A DNA stretch of 64,000 nt, taken from NCBI GenBank assembly GCA_023105745.1, contig JALGQZ010000013.1:1213501-1277500 (forward strand). Direction: 5' to 3'. The translations under genes and the position numbers were made by a program. Shown here piece by piece: positions 1 to 9,253 of this stretch (positions are counted from its first letter, which is position 1; each line of letters begins with the position of its first letter). The stretch comes from Austropuccinia psidii. Lineage: Eukaryota > Basidiomycota > Pucciniomycetes > Pucciniales > Sphaerophragmiaceae. Below the pieces are notes generated by a model. The model was not told where the DNA came from. It made no database searches and saw only the letters and a program-made list of their open reading frames with translations.

Positions 1-441
1 ATTAATTGAAATAATCTTTTTTCATAAATTTTGGGGAACTATAATTCTCATATAAATCAAATTCATTACTTTCCTACTTAAATTCAATAAATTATGAAAT
101 ATTTATAAGATAGTTTATTACCCCACTATAAAAAGAAAAAAAATGGATCCAATTGAAAGATAATTAAATTACTTCAAAAAAAAAATAAATATAAATTCAA
201 ATTTATAATTTTAATCTTGAAAAAAAAGACATAAGTTAATATTTCTTTTTTATTAAATTTTGAGTCATATTTTTTACATCTTTTTATTTAATGAAAAATT
301 AAGATAAGATTTTATTGAATAAATTTTTAATTATATGTTAATATTTTTTATATATAATATTTGTATAAAACTTTGCAGGATTTTTATTATCTTTTATGAA
401 AATTTTAATCATTAAGAAACTTTAAAAAGACATTTTATTTA
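1..441. other. AT-rich stretch without a gene
   Basis: This is AT-rich sequence with many A and T runs. I see no open frame, RNA gene or repeat that can be supported. It ends at the left target-site duplication of the small TIR element that begins at 452. Confidence 0.6.
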
Positions 442-451
442 ATAAAATAAA

Positions 452-510
452 GGTGTTGGTAAAAACACATAAGCAATTTGGTAAAAAAATGTAAGGGGTG
501 TTTGTTAAAT
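452..510 (+). repeat. Left terminal inverted repeat of the MITE
   Basis: GGTGTTGGTAAAAACACATA is followed by a second, subterminal GGTAAAA copy. About 21 of the first 23 bases match the inverted right end at 11064-11086. Confidence 0.8.
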
Positions 511-519
511 GAAGTAAAG

Positions 520-930
520 CTATTGATGGCATTTCTGATGCCATTCATGGCATCAGAAATCCTATTTATGGAATTAACAATGCCATAAATAGCCTTAAAA
601 ATGCCATTTATGGAATTGTTAAGGCCATAAATCGAATCTTTAATGCCATAAGTGGCCTTGACAATGGCATTAATCACCTTAAAAATGGAATTTTTAATTC
701 CATTTATTGAATTTTTAATGCCATGAATGACATTTTTAAGGCCATTCATGCCATTTTTAACGCGATTTATGGCATTTTTAATGACATAAAATGCCATACA
801 GTGCCATTTATGGCAATTTTAAGTTCATTTAAGGCATTTTTAATGTCATTTAAGGAGTTTTTGTAATGCAATTTATGCCAATTTTATGGCCATAAATGGC
901 ATCTATATGTCATATGTGGCACTTTTAATG
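520..930. repeat. Degenerate 21-bp minisatellite built on ATGCCATTTATGG-like units
   Basis: Words such as AATGCCATTTATGG and TTTTTAATGCCAT recur about every 21 bp. Because the period is a multiple of three, the minus strand stays open for 120 codons (797-435) and would read as heptads close to GIKNSIN. I read this as a by-product of the repeat, not a gene: it spans a TIR element and has no coding signals. At 531-560 lies a perfect 14-bp inverted repeat, ATTTCTGATGCCAT, with a 2-nt spacer. Confidence 0.75.
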
Positions 931-999
931 CCACAGATGAAAATTTCAACTTCTACTAATGTCATAAAGTACATTTTTAATTAATACAATTTCAGAAAT

Positions 1000-2439
1000 T
1001 GTCAGCCTGTCACTCAAAACCAGAGCACAAGCATGACAGCCAAAATACCATAAACCAATGGTATAGCCAAGATACCACCAAAACATGGAGCTGAGCCAAA
1101 TTAGCTCAAATGGTATCAAACGATAGAGGAAACTCACCTCTTTCTGAAAATATAAGTCCCATCACCATAGGACAAGAAATAACAAAGTTATTCCAGCTCA
1201 AAGTTATTGCTGAGCATAAACCTTAATTTTCACCTCTCATCTAAATTCTAGAAGGAGAGGCTTAAACCCATCAAATGGGTATTCAAAATGAAGCTCTAAT
1301 CCAGGGCTATCCAATGGTACCAGCCAAACTGAGCTAGCACCAATATTACTGGAGTTATGGTCAAATTCAGGCCAAATAAGGGTGAACAAAACATTCACCT
1401 CTCATCTAACTTCTACAGTTTTAGTGTGGGATACCTGAAGTGGGGTATCTTTGGAAAGAGAACAATCAGGTCTATCGGATGGTGCCACCCACTTCTTCAT
1501 ATCTCAACTATAACAGAAGTTATGAGGCAAACAAGCTCAATACAGCTTTTTGCCCAAACCACGCCTATGTACAAAAACCTTGCACATGGGATAACTTTGC
1601 CATATTTAATAATACCCATACCAAATTGGGTACCATTGTGTAGAGCTCATACAGGGCTATTCACCAAACCAACTTTGAGCATGATATCTCAAAAACTGAC
1701 AGAGGTATGGCTGGTTTAAGGTCAAAATCCCACCTGCTGTCATATACAGCCTCACCATGGGAGAATATCCCATAATCATGAATATGAGGTGTCAAATAGA
1801 CAAAGAAGCATGTTTTTACTTCAATACCTCATATGTCAGTCAATACTGGGGTCCCATACAGTTTCTGTACAGCATTCTATGCGTCATACACGTCAGAATC
1901 AGGCTGTGAGGTCCCCAAATGAAAATTTTCACCCTGTATTGGTTAAAACCGCCCAGATGTGGTTTCAAAACCACATCTGAGCCCAATAAAAGTTATACAG
2001 GCTTTTTGCAAACCACAAGCCAGTACTAGAAAGTGAAAAAATCTTCACTTCCTCTACGTGGAAAGGCCTAGCACCCTTTCCACCCCATTTCAGGATAAAA
2101 AGGAGGCTTTTCACAGCCAGAATTGTTTCCTCATCCTGCTCTTGAATACCCTATGTAGTAAACTGTCCAAAACAGTTTTACTCTTGGGTAATAAACAGGT
2201 ATAATTATATATTTTAATTATTGTAACTCTTATTATAGTAACCCAACTGGTAAGATTGCACCCTGGGTTCTCAGTAGCGCTCACCACCACTATAATCCAA
2301 TAGTAGAACCCCTTAAATATCTTATAAAAAATCTTAAACTTCCAAAACCCTTATTTTAAATAAATGTTTCTATGTGTCACAGTCATAATTGTAGTTGTAA
2401 ATACTTTTATTACCACTTCAGAATAGACTCAACCTGACA
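1000..2439 (+). repeat. 5' LTR of element A
   Basis: Runs from TGTCAGCCTG to CCTGACA and is 1440 bp long. It contains internally repeated modules that share CACCTCTCATCTAA (about 1231 and 1399) and an AGGGCTATCC-like word. A 12-bp palindrome arm CAGATGTGGTTT (1954-1965) pairs with 1968-1979. A second inverted repeat, AAGTGAA/TTCACTT, lies near 2033-2052. A TATA-like GATAAAAAGG is at 2094-2103. Short ORFs inside this LTR recur in the 3' LTR only because the LTRs are copies. Confidence 0.95.
2094..2103 (+). promoter_or_regulatory. TATA-like box of the element A LTR
   Basis: GATAAAAAGG lies downstream of the two LTR palindromes. Element C has TATAAAAAG in the equivalent position, which supports a core promoter. 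No transcription start can be fixed from sequence alone. Confidence 0.5.
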
Positions 2440-2458
2440 TTTTGGGGGCCTGGCCGTG
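2440..2458 (+). promoter_or_regulatory. Primer-binding region of element A
   Basis: Directly after the LTR comes TTTTGGGGGCCTGGCCGTG. The same motif follows the 5' LTR of C (44976) and, inverted, of D (55471-55489), although their LTRs differ. Its position is that of a primer-binding site, with TGG as the start of a tRNA-complementary stretch. I cannot name the tRNA. Confidence 0.6.
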
Positions 2459-2484
2459 TTTTTAACTTATTTTGGACCTTACAA

Positions 2485-3032
2485 GTAAGTTTTTCTCTTC
2501 TTTATCATTTATTGACACCTGTTTTACTTTTTTTAGGCGTCATTTTCTGTTTAAAATTATATTTTATATATTTTTTTTTTAAATTTTTTTGATATACTCA
2601 CATATTATAGAGTATCTGTCACGTGGCTTATAACCACAAGACTAGTATTTTTGGCGTGTCTTGTTTATAAAAACACTTTGAGCCACTAATAAAGCCTTAA
2701 TTCTTAAGTGAATTAAGACAACTCATACTGATAAACCAACAGTTGAGGCGTGTTTGGGCACATTGTTAACTCAATTACCCTGTAATACACCATTCTTTTG
2801 ACAGATTATACTTCCTAATTACAGGTATTCTGTGAGATATTGGCATACAAACAGTATACCATATATCAGTAAGCTGTATTTTTGACGTGGAATTGTTAAT
2901 TCAATTACATTGTCATCATACAAGGGCATCTGTAGTAACATACAAGCCCAGAGGCCATTCTTAGACGTGCAAAACCAGCATTTTAAGAAGTCTTAACTGA
3001 CATAAGCCCTCTTTTTTCCTGCTTTGATTCAG
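2485..3032 (+). other. Predicted leader intron of element A
   Basis: The donor is GTAAGT (2485-2490). The acceptor ends in AG at 3031-3032 after a pyrimidine-rich run. The upstream exon ends in ACAA and the downstream exon begins TGGAAGAA, so splicing creates an ATG across the junction, opening the first gag frame. Element C has the same arrangement with a different intron. The interior is noncoding and AT-rich. Confidence 0.55.
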
Positions 3033-3378
3033 TGGAAGAAAACTTCATACCACTTGAAACCCAGTCACAGGCCAACATACCAGTGACACCCTCAGAACCA
3101 GAGGGCAGCAAGGGAAAAGGAAAATACTTAGTGAAGGCCTCATTACAGCCAAGAAGTGGACACCAATAGCCACTCAGAGAAGTAGAAAACCACGAAACTC
3201 TGCTTCTATACAAGGTAAACCAACCCTAACCACTTGTAGAGGAAAGATTACAATTATTAACCCAGTTGTAACTTCCAAAGGCAAACTGCCCAAGTCAGCA
3301 GACAATAAATTTGTACAAGGCACAGTCAAAGGTAAATACCCTAAGAACATAAAGTTTTTGACTGCTTGCAGACACTGA
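3033..3378 (+). pseudogene. First gag-proximal frame (ORF0) of element A, frameshifted
   Basis: Starting from the spliced ATG, the frame encodes a short protein beginning with residues like MEENFIPLETQSQ, matching the ORF0 of element C (45930-46249). A frameshift near 3135 moves the homologous reading to another frame, where it continues with INPVV.SKGKLPKS and FVQG.., again as in C, and ends at 3378. In C the same unit is open throughout for about 106 codons. It is basic and lysine-rich with no recognised domain. It probably belongs to the N-terminal part of Gag or is a separate small Gag-like protein. The end has a possible second intron (GTAAAT at 3332, acceptors at 3371 or 3399) that would join it to either of the two frames downstream. 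Confidence 0.5.
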
Positions 3379-4040
3379 TATGTCCCCTGCATACCTCAGA
3401 GATCTTGGCTTCCAAAGGAACCAGCCAGAGGACAGAGAAGGATTGTCCAGAACCAGAAGACCTGGAAGAAGACACCTCGGACACAGTGGTGGATGGCAAA
3501 ACAATGAGGGAGATAATATCAACCTTGCCATTCACACTCCAATTCAACAGAAACCTCAAACCAGAGGACTGGAAGGATATGGATCAAGTTCTTCAGATCC
3601 ACCAACTCCTCAAAGACTTATTTCAATGGAGCATGGACAACAAGAGGTTCAACCTAGCAACTCACTGGGCAGAACTTGGATCAAGTTGCCAGAAGATCTG
3701 TCTCAGAGAGATAGACTTCAAAGACCTTATGGAAATCACCAAAGGTTGGAATCCTACCAGGCAACACAGACTCCTGGAGGCAAGGGCACAGAGGATAAGG
3801 GAGAACCAAGCCACTATCCAAGCTATAGAAGAACAGTTAACCCAGACAGGGCCTACTCAGATTCCTTCAGGTTCACAAGGAGCAGGCCAAATCAACTCTC
3901 CAGTGGCTTCACACCATTCAGAAACCAGCAGATCAGTGGCCAAGAGTCACAATTCTTCACAATTCCAGGAGGTTTCCAGGAGAAGACAAGGGAACAAGGG
4001 CAAGAACAAAACCTCCTTCAACCAGAGGAGGAAAGAGTAA
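3366..4040 (+). CDS. Overlapping gag frame 1 of element A
   Basis: This 224-codon frame lies almost wholly inside the 366-codon frame that starts at 3380, in a different register. It reads as a structured helical region (WSMDN, QKICL, GWNP, RRLLEARAQRIREN-like words) followed by a basic tail rich in K, R, Q and S. The equivalent frame in element C (46402-47025) is clearly similar in protein sequence, with VLQIH.LLKDLF.WSMDN and [11 protein letters not shown] conserved. Element D has a recognisable relative. Conservation of a second frame across diverged elements argues that it is coding. The function is probably in the Gag particle or RNA binding; that is inference. Confidence 0.6.
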   Translation: MQTLICPLHTSEILASKGTSQRTEKDCPEPEDLEEDTSDTVVDGKTMREIISTLPFTLQFNRNLKPEDWKDMDQVLQIHQLLKDLFQWSMDNKRFNLATHWAELGSSCQKICLREIDFKDLMEITKGWNPTRQHRLLEARAQRIRENQATIQAIEEQLTQTGPTQIPSGSQGAGQINSPVASHHSETSRSVAKSHNSSQFQEVSRRRQGNKGKNKTSFNQRRKE

Positions 4041-4480
4041 GACCCCATGATCCAGAAGCTGTTAGATTTGGTAAACGAAGTACACAAGAACCAGGAGTAG
4101 TTGGAACCCACTCTAGAATCAGCAGTCCTAGTAATAGAAATATTACCCCCACTCAGACTGAAAATAACATTGTCACATCTGAGAGTAACATCAACAGTGA
4201 TACACTGTGGTTACAAATGTCCCAATATTCTGAACAATCTGCAAAGCAGTTTACAGAAATTAAAGCTGGCCAAGAGAGGATGAGACAAACTCAAGCCTCC
4301 TTGGAACAAATAGTTAAAAATCTTCAAGAAGGATATGCTCAACTGAGCAAAGCCTCTGAAGAAACCAACAAAAGACTGAATATAGTCTTTGAAGAACAAC
4401 ACCACAGCACAAGGGACAGGGAGTGTCTGGATCAAGACATTAACAAATTGTTTAATGCCTATCATAGCTTGAAGCCCTAA
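3380..4480 (+). CDS. Overlapping gag frame 2 of element A (N-terminal part of the long Gag-Pol frame)
   Basis: Begins at an ATG reading MSPAYLRDLGF, matched by [11 protein letters not shown] at 46302 in element C. The first 220 residues are low-complexity and rich in R, Q, S, G and P. The last 110 (from about 4200) look like a coiled coil (QSAKQFTEIKAGQERMRQTQ and onward). In C this frame runs on without a stop into the zinc knuckle, protease and RT. Here a TAA at 4478-4480 interrupts it, and the same frame resumes at 4496. The stop is either a lesion of this copy or, less likely, a read-through point. Confidence 0.65.
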   Translation: MSPAYLRDLGFQRNQPEDREGLSRTRRPGRRHLGHSGGWQNNEGDNINLAIHTPIQQKPQTRGLEGYGSSSSDPPTPQRLISMEHGQQEVQPSNSLGRTWIKLPEDLSQRDRLQRPYGNHQRLESYQATQTPGGKGTEDKGEPSHYPSYRRTVNPDRAYSDSFRFTRSRPNQLSSGFTPFRNQQISGQESQFFTIPGGFQEKTREQGQEQNLLQPEEERVRPHDPEAVRFGKRSTQEPGVVGTHSRISSPSNRNITPTQTENNIVTSESNINSDTLWLQMSQYSEQSAKQFTEIKAGQERMRQTQASLEQIVKNLQEGYAQLSKASEETNKRLNIVFEEQHHSTRDRECLDQDINKLFNAYHSLKP

Positions 4481-4495
4481 CCGCAAGGCCAAGCT

Positions 4496-6541
4496 ATGGA
4501 GAATCCATATCAACCAGATGACATCAAACCAGATGCCACATTGTTGAATAAGGCAAGATCTCCATCACAATACCAGGATGGAGATGGCATGTCTTATTCA
4601 GAGAAGGAAGCCTTGAAACAGCTTCCTGAGGCCTCAAACTGGCCCAAATTCTCTGGATCAGGAGAATATGATCATATGGAACTCATAGATTATATTGATG
4701 GACTCTTCATTGATGTACCAAGCATACCAGACTACTGGATTACTGCTACATTGAATACTGCATTTAAAGGTCATGCAGGAATATGGTACACAGAAATGAA
4801 AGAAATCCATGGCAGAAGAAACTGGCCATGGTGGAAGAGTCAAATCATCCAAAAGTACAGTAATGGAACTTGGATATGGCAAAAGACCATTTCATTTGAG
4901 AATGACAAATACTCTGTGGACAAAGATCCATATGAGTGGTGTCTTAGACAGTCTAAAAGACTTAGAGCGATTGATCCTCAGATGAACATCCAAATGAGGA
5001 ATCACAAACTTCTGACACAACTGCCAGGAGAGCTAGAGCATGCAGTAAAATGCAGGTGCAACCAGAATTGCACTCTAGATGACATAGCCAACACCTTACA
5101 AGACATAAGGAAGAGGACTAATATAGGGAAATTCACCCTATATAGAAGAAGCAGTTTCAAAGAGAAACAACCACTCAGGGTAGAGTTTAAGGACAAACCC
5201 AGAGAAAGAGTGGCAGAAGTAGCTAAGAAAAATTCTTGCCACAATTGTGGTTCAACAGACCATTATGCCAACAACTGTCCAAAGACAAAGAAGAAAGTCT
5301 ATGCCATAGAGAAAGTCCCTGAGGAAGAACCTCCAACAGAGGATTCTGATTCAGACTCTATGGGTGATGCCATCAGAGAACCATCTGAGGATGATCGAGA
5401 CCCAAGAGAGGAGTTTCTAGTGGAATACCAAGAGGAAACACCACTGGAAATCCAGGACATACAGTTGGAAGCAGGCATGCCACAAGACACTGCTAACAAG
5501 AACTTGTGCAAACACACACAAGATGCACAAACATTCCTGGTTACACCAACCAAAGGAATGGCATATATACATGGAACAGCCACAAAAATGACTGTTTGTA
5601 TTGACAATGCTCAGCATCCACTGATCATTGATAGTGGAGCACACTGCTCCATAGTGGCCAGAAACTATCTGGATACCCACTTCCCAAACTGGGAAAAACA
5701 GCTCTTGCCCACTAAGGCAAGGAACTTTAAAAGTGCATCAGGGAAGATGACTTCCATTGGGACAATTATCAAAGAGATAATTATACCCCATAAGAAGGGT
5801 AATATCAGATTCAATCCAGAGTTTGTAGTGCTTAATGATGCCCAAATCCAAGGATTTTTACTGGGAACAGATTACCAGAGGATGTATGGCATAGACATTT
5901 ACAACAGTAAAAATAGGCACATCACCATTGGTACTAACAAGGAAAAGAAATTTTCACTTGACATATGCCAGATATCTTCTCAAAATCCAATAGAAGAACT
6001 TTTGGAGGAATTCAGAGAGGGACAGTTTAGCACTACCCTCACCAGTAAACAAAAATTAAGTCTACTGAAGATGCTGAGAAAGAACAGACCAGCATTCACC
6101 ATTGGTGAAGAACCATTAGGCAAGATCAAAGGCCATGATATAGAACTATATCTGGATGTGGAAAGGCCTTATCCACCTATGCTGAGGAGACCTCCTTATC
6201 CAGCAAGCCTGGAAACCAGGAAGGAAATTGAGAAACATATCAATGAACTCCTGGACATGGATGTTATCAGAAAGATTGGACATAATGAAATAGTGGAAAT
6301 CACCACTCCTGTCCTCATCACCTGGCATGATGGCAAGTCTAGATTGTGTGGGGACTTCAGAGCCCTGAATAACTACACAAAAGCAGACAGGTACCCTATA
6401 CCAAGGATACCTCATGCCTTGGATAAGCTAGCCAAAGCCAAATACATAACCAAGATGGATTGTATGAAAGGCTTCCACCAAAATGTAGTTAAACCAAACT
6501 CCATGAAATTACTCAGAATAGTACCATATGGGCATATATGA
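4496..6541 (+). CDS. Gag core, zinc knuckle, protease and N-terminal RT of element A
   Basis: A 681-codon frame. Residues about 45-220 form the retrotransposon Gag core (ASNWPKFSG, WPWWKSQIIQKY, DPYEWCLRQSKRL). A CCHC zinc knuckle (CHNCGSTDHYANNC) is at about 248-261, for nucleic-acid binding. An acidic linker follows. The aspartic protease active site is LIIDSGA at about 377-383, with D379 as the catalytic Asp. The RT fingers and palm begin around 560 ([13 protein letters not shown]) and the palm is reached near 615 ([21 protein letters not shown]). The frame ends early at 6541: about two bases are missing near 6530 compared with element C, so the rest of RT continues in another frame at 6528. 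It would be made as part of a Gag-Pol polyprotein in cytoplasmic particles. Confidence 0.85.
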   Translation: MENPYQPDDIKPDATLLNKARSPSQYQDGDGMSYSEKEALKQLPEASNWPKFSGSGEYDHMELIDYIDGLFIDVPSIPDYWITATLNTAFKGHAGIWYTEMKEIHGRRNWPWWKSQIIQKYSNGTWIWQKTISFENDKYSVDKDPYEWCLRQSKRLRAIDPQMNIQMRNHKLLTQLPGELEHAVKCRCNQNCTLDDIANTLQDIRKRTNIGKFTLYRRSSFKEKQPLRVEFKDKPRERVAEVAKKNSCHNCGSTDHYANNCPKTKKKVYAIEKVPEEEPPTEDSDSDSMGDAIREPSEDDRDPREEFLVEYQEETPLEIQDIQLEAGMPQDTANKNLCKHTQDAQTFLVTPTKGMAYIHGTATKMTVCIDNAQHPLIIDSGAHCSIVARNYLDTHFPNWEKQLLPTKARNFKSASGKMTSIGTIIKEIIIPHKKGNIRFNPEFVVLNDAQIQGFLLGTDYQRMYGIDIYNSKNRHITIGTNKEKKFSLDICQISSQNPIEELLEEFREGQFSTTLTSKQKLSLLKMLRKNRPAFTIGEEPLGKIKGHDIELYLDVERPYPPMLRRPPYPASLETRKEIEKHINELLDMDVIRKIGHNEIVEITTPVLITWHDGKSRLCGDFRALNNYTKADRYPIPRIPHALDKLAKAKYITKMDCMKGFHQNVVKPNSMKLLRIVPYGHI

Positions 6542-6941
6542 GTACACCAGAATGCCATTTGGCATCAAGAATGCACCAGCCCACTTCCAAAGGATGATGG
6601 ACACAATATTTCAAGATGAAATATTGGAAGGCTGGATGGTAGTATATATTGATGATATCATTATATACTCAGAGACATGGGAAGACCATGTGCAATACAT
6701 AGACAGAGTGCTAAGTAAATGCACACCCATAAATCTGAAAATTTCACTTAAAAAGTGCAATTTTGGCCAACAAGAGTTACTGGCTCTAAGACATGAAGTC
6801 TCAGGTCTTAGTCTGGCAATTGACCAGAATAAAGTAGCAGCAGTACTGCAAAACCAGTACCAAAGATCATCAAAGAGATGCAATCTTTCCTTGGGTTTGC
6901 TAGCTACTATAGAAACCATATCAAAAATTTTGCACACATAA
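6528..6941 (+). pseudogene. RT catalytic segment of element A, frameshifted at both ends
   Basis: This continues RT after the frameshift near 6530. It carries [20 protein letters not shown] and the catalytic YIDD box (about residue 41), then the thumb region ([17 protein letters not shown]). A one-base deletion near 6850 (GTACTGCAAAACC here, GTACTGAAGAAACC in element C) shifts the reading again, and the last 25 residues are out-of-frame noise. The catalytic Asp pair survives, but no continuous RT can be made from this copy. Confidence 0.8.
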
Positions 6942-7045
6942 CTAGTAGTTTATACAAGTTATGTTCAAAAGATGTAGTTTTTGAAATAACCTAGGAAAGG
7001 AGGGATGCATATGAGAGGATCAAATATGAACTCACTAATGCACCT

Positions 7046-9226
7046 GTGCTCATCTTACCTGACTTTGAACTACCATTCAAGCTATATATAGATGCAGCAT
7101 GCAGTCAAGGCCTAGGAGCAGCCCTTCACCAAAGACAAATTGTGGATGGTGAATCAAGAGAAGGAGTAATTTGCTACATCTCAAGGCAGCTTAAAGATTC
7201 AGAAGCCAGATATGGGGCCACCCAGACAGAATGTCTATGTCTAGTCTGGGCTCTAGAAAAACTCTATTATTATTTGGAGGGTGCAGTCTTTGAAGTCTAC
7301 ACAGACTGCACAGCTTTGAAGTCTCTACTAAATATGAAGACTACTAATAGACATATGCTGAGGTGGCAAATAGCTATCCAGGAGTATAGAGGGAACATGA
7401 CCATCATATACAAGGAAGGTAAAAGCCATACCAATGCAGATGGCCTCAGCAGATGGCCACTAGACAATGTCAAGAGCAATCCAGCCTATGACCCAGAAGT
7501 TGCAGCCAAAATCCCTATCCATTTCATGGAAATAGATAGGAGGAAGAACTTCAGATTTTCTGAATGGGCACCAGGAAATGATATCCTTGACAGTGGAAAC
7601 ACTGATTCAGAAGGAACAGAAACTCCCATACTGGGAATAAGCTCCTCAGAACTGCACAATGAATTCTTCAGAGCAGTACAGAAGTCTTATGCCAAACACA
7701 AACAGTGTAGCATACTACTCCAACTCCTTCAACAAAAGTACAGGAGCCCAGAACTGGAGACCCAGCTGGAAGAACCCTGGTTGAGGGCCTATAAGCACAA
7801 TACGTTTTTTCTTATAGATGGCCTGCTCTACCATAGAGAAAAGCACACAAGTGCACTCACAGTGGTAGACAGAGACCACATCTCATTGATCCTACAAGAA
7901 TGCCATGACTGCCCCTATATGGGACACATGAGTGAAGACAGGACCAGAGAGAGGGTAGCAAGCACAGCTTGGTGGCCCAAGTGGGAACAAGAGTTGAGTG
8001 AATACATTAACGCTTGTGAAAGATGCCAAAAGGCAAATAGGAAACATGGGAAGAAGTATGGGTTACTTCAACACATAGAAGAACCCAAGCACCCATGGGA
8101 AACCATCAACATGGACTGGTTTACAGGACTTGTCCCAGGAGGCAAAGAAAACTACAATTCCTGTTTGATCATAGTTGATAGGTTCAGAAAGAGCATGGGG
8201 TGTCTACCATGCCATAAAGAAGACACAGCCATGGATACTGCTATGTTGTTTTGGAATAACATCATATCTACCTGTGGAGTCCCTAAGATCATCATTAGTG
8301 ATAGGGACCCAAAATTCGCATCTGAATTTTGGACTAACTTATATGATATGCTTGGTACTAAACTTGCTTTTTCTACAGCTTACCATCCACAAACAGATGG
8401 CCTAGCTGAAAGGATGATCCAAACAATGGAGGACATCCTCAGGGTATTCTGTGCATATGGCATGGAATACAAGGACCATGAGGGATACACCCATGATTGG
8501 GTTACCCTCTTACCAGCAGTCCAACTGGCTTATAATACAAGCCAGCACTCCACCACAGGTAAAACACCTGCACTGGTGGAGAAAGGGTGGAACCCCCTAT
8601 TGCCTGTGGATCATTTGAAGAAAAATCTCCTGACTATCCACCCCACAGCCAAAGACTTCCATGATATGTGGAAGAGGGCCTGTGATACAGCTGCCAAATG
8701 CATAGCTGAGGCAAAAGAATACAATAAGCAGAGGTGGGAGAAATCACATATGGAACCTGACTTCAAGGAAGGGGACCAGGTGTTAGTGTCTACACTGAAC
8801 TTCAACAATCTCAAAGGACCTAAAATAATGCGGGACTCATTTGTAGGACCTTTTACTATCATTAATTTGATAGGAAAAAATGCAGTGGAAGTCAAAATTA
8901 CTGAGGAGTTTTCCAGGAAACATCCAGTCTTTCCAGTAAGTTTGGTCAAACCATACTTCCAGACAGAGGAGGATAAATTCCCCTGCAGGAGAAAGAACCC
9001 CACACCACAAGAGATAGTGGAAGTGGAGGACTCCCCTGGACCTGTGAGTAAGATCATCAGGGCCAGGAAGATCAGGATCAATGGGAAGGATGGAAGACAA
9101 TACCTAGTCAGATTCAAGCACCAAACAGCTGATAAAGACAAATGGTTGGCAGAATATGCCATACCAGATGGGAACCTTCATCTAAGGAGATTCAGGGCCT
9201 CTAGGAGGACTGAAAAGTCTCATTAA
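7046..9226 (+). CDS. RNase H, integrase and chromodomain-like tail of element A
   Basis: A 726-codon open stretch that continues RT after the second frameshift. Its real beginning lies upstream of 7046, but a TAG at 6992-6994 blocks that. Order: RNase H ([17 protein letters not shown] near residue 15; [19 protein letters not shown] at about 135); zinc-binding H2C2 of integrase (HDCPYMGH ... CERCQ, about 286-330); DD35E core (MDW near 357, SDRDPKF near 416, GLAERMIQ near 452); a GPF/Y-type SH3-like region ([17 protein letters not shown]); and a C-terminal chromodomain-like fold ([19 protein letters not shown] ... KWLAE). It ends just before the polypurine tract. Chromodomains guide integration in chromoviruses; that role is inferred here. 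Confidence 0.9.
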   Translation: MLILPDFELPFKLYIDAACSQGLGAALHQRQIVDGESREGVICYISRQLKDSEARYGATQTECLCLVWALEKLYYYLEGAVFEVYTDCTALKSLLNMKTTNRHMLRWQIAIQEYRGNMTIIYKEGKSHTNADGLSRWPLDNVKSNPAYDPEVAAKIPIHFMEIDRRKNFRFSEWAPGNDILDSGNTDSEGTETPILGISSSELHNEFFRAVQKSYAKHKQCSILLQLLQQKYRSPELETQLEEPWLRAYKHNTFFLIDGLLYHREKHTSALTVVDRDHISLILQECHDCPYMGHMSEDRTRERVASTAWWPKWEQELSEYINACERCQKANRKHGKKYGLLQHIEEPKHPWETINMDWFTGLVPGGKENYNSCLIIVDRFRKSMGCLPCHKEDTAMDTAMLFWNNIISTCGVPKIIISDRDPKFASEFWTNLYDMLGTKLAFSTAYHPQTDGLAERMIQTMEDILRVFCAYGMEYKDHEGYTHDWVTLLPAVQLAYNTSQHSTTGKTPALVEKGWNPLLPVDHLKKNLLTIHPTAKDFHDMWKRACDTAAKCIAEAKEYNKQRWEKSHMEPDFKEGDQVLVSTLNFNNLKGPKIMRDSFVGPFTIINLIGKNAVEVKITEEFSRKHPVFPVSLVKPYFQTEEDKFPCRRKNPTPQEIVEVEDSPGPVSKIIRARKIRINGKDGRQYLVRFKHQTADKDKWLAEYAIPDGNLHLRRFRASRRTEKSH

Positions 9227-9235
9227 TGATGAGCA

Positions 9236-9253
9236 TTTTTTAGAGGGAGGGTA
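9236..9253 (+). promoter_or_regulatory. Polypurine tract of element A
   Basis: The purine-rich AGAGGGAGGGTA sits directly before the 3' LTR, where plus-strand DNA synthesis is primed in LTR elements. Element C has GAGGGAGGGTA in the same place. Confidence 0.75.

Noticed and set aside
435..797. 120-codon minus-strand frame with heptad-like protein repeats
   Set aside because: It is the in-frame reading of a 21-bp minisatellite inside a MITE; there is no start context, domain or conservation to support a gene.
1357..1719. 120-codon ORF in the A LTR, repeated at 9611-9973
   Set aside because: Both copies are LTR sequence from one insertion, so their similarity carries no evidence of coding. 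The C LTR has no counterpart.
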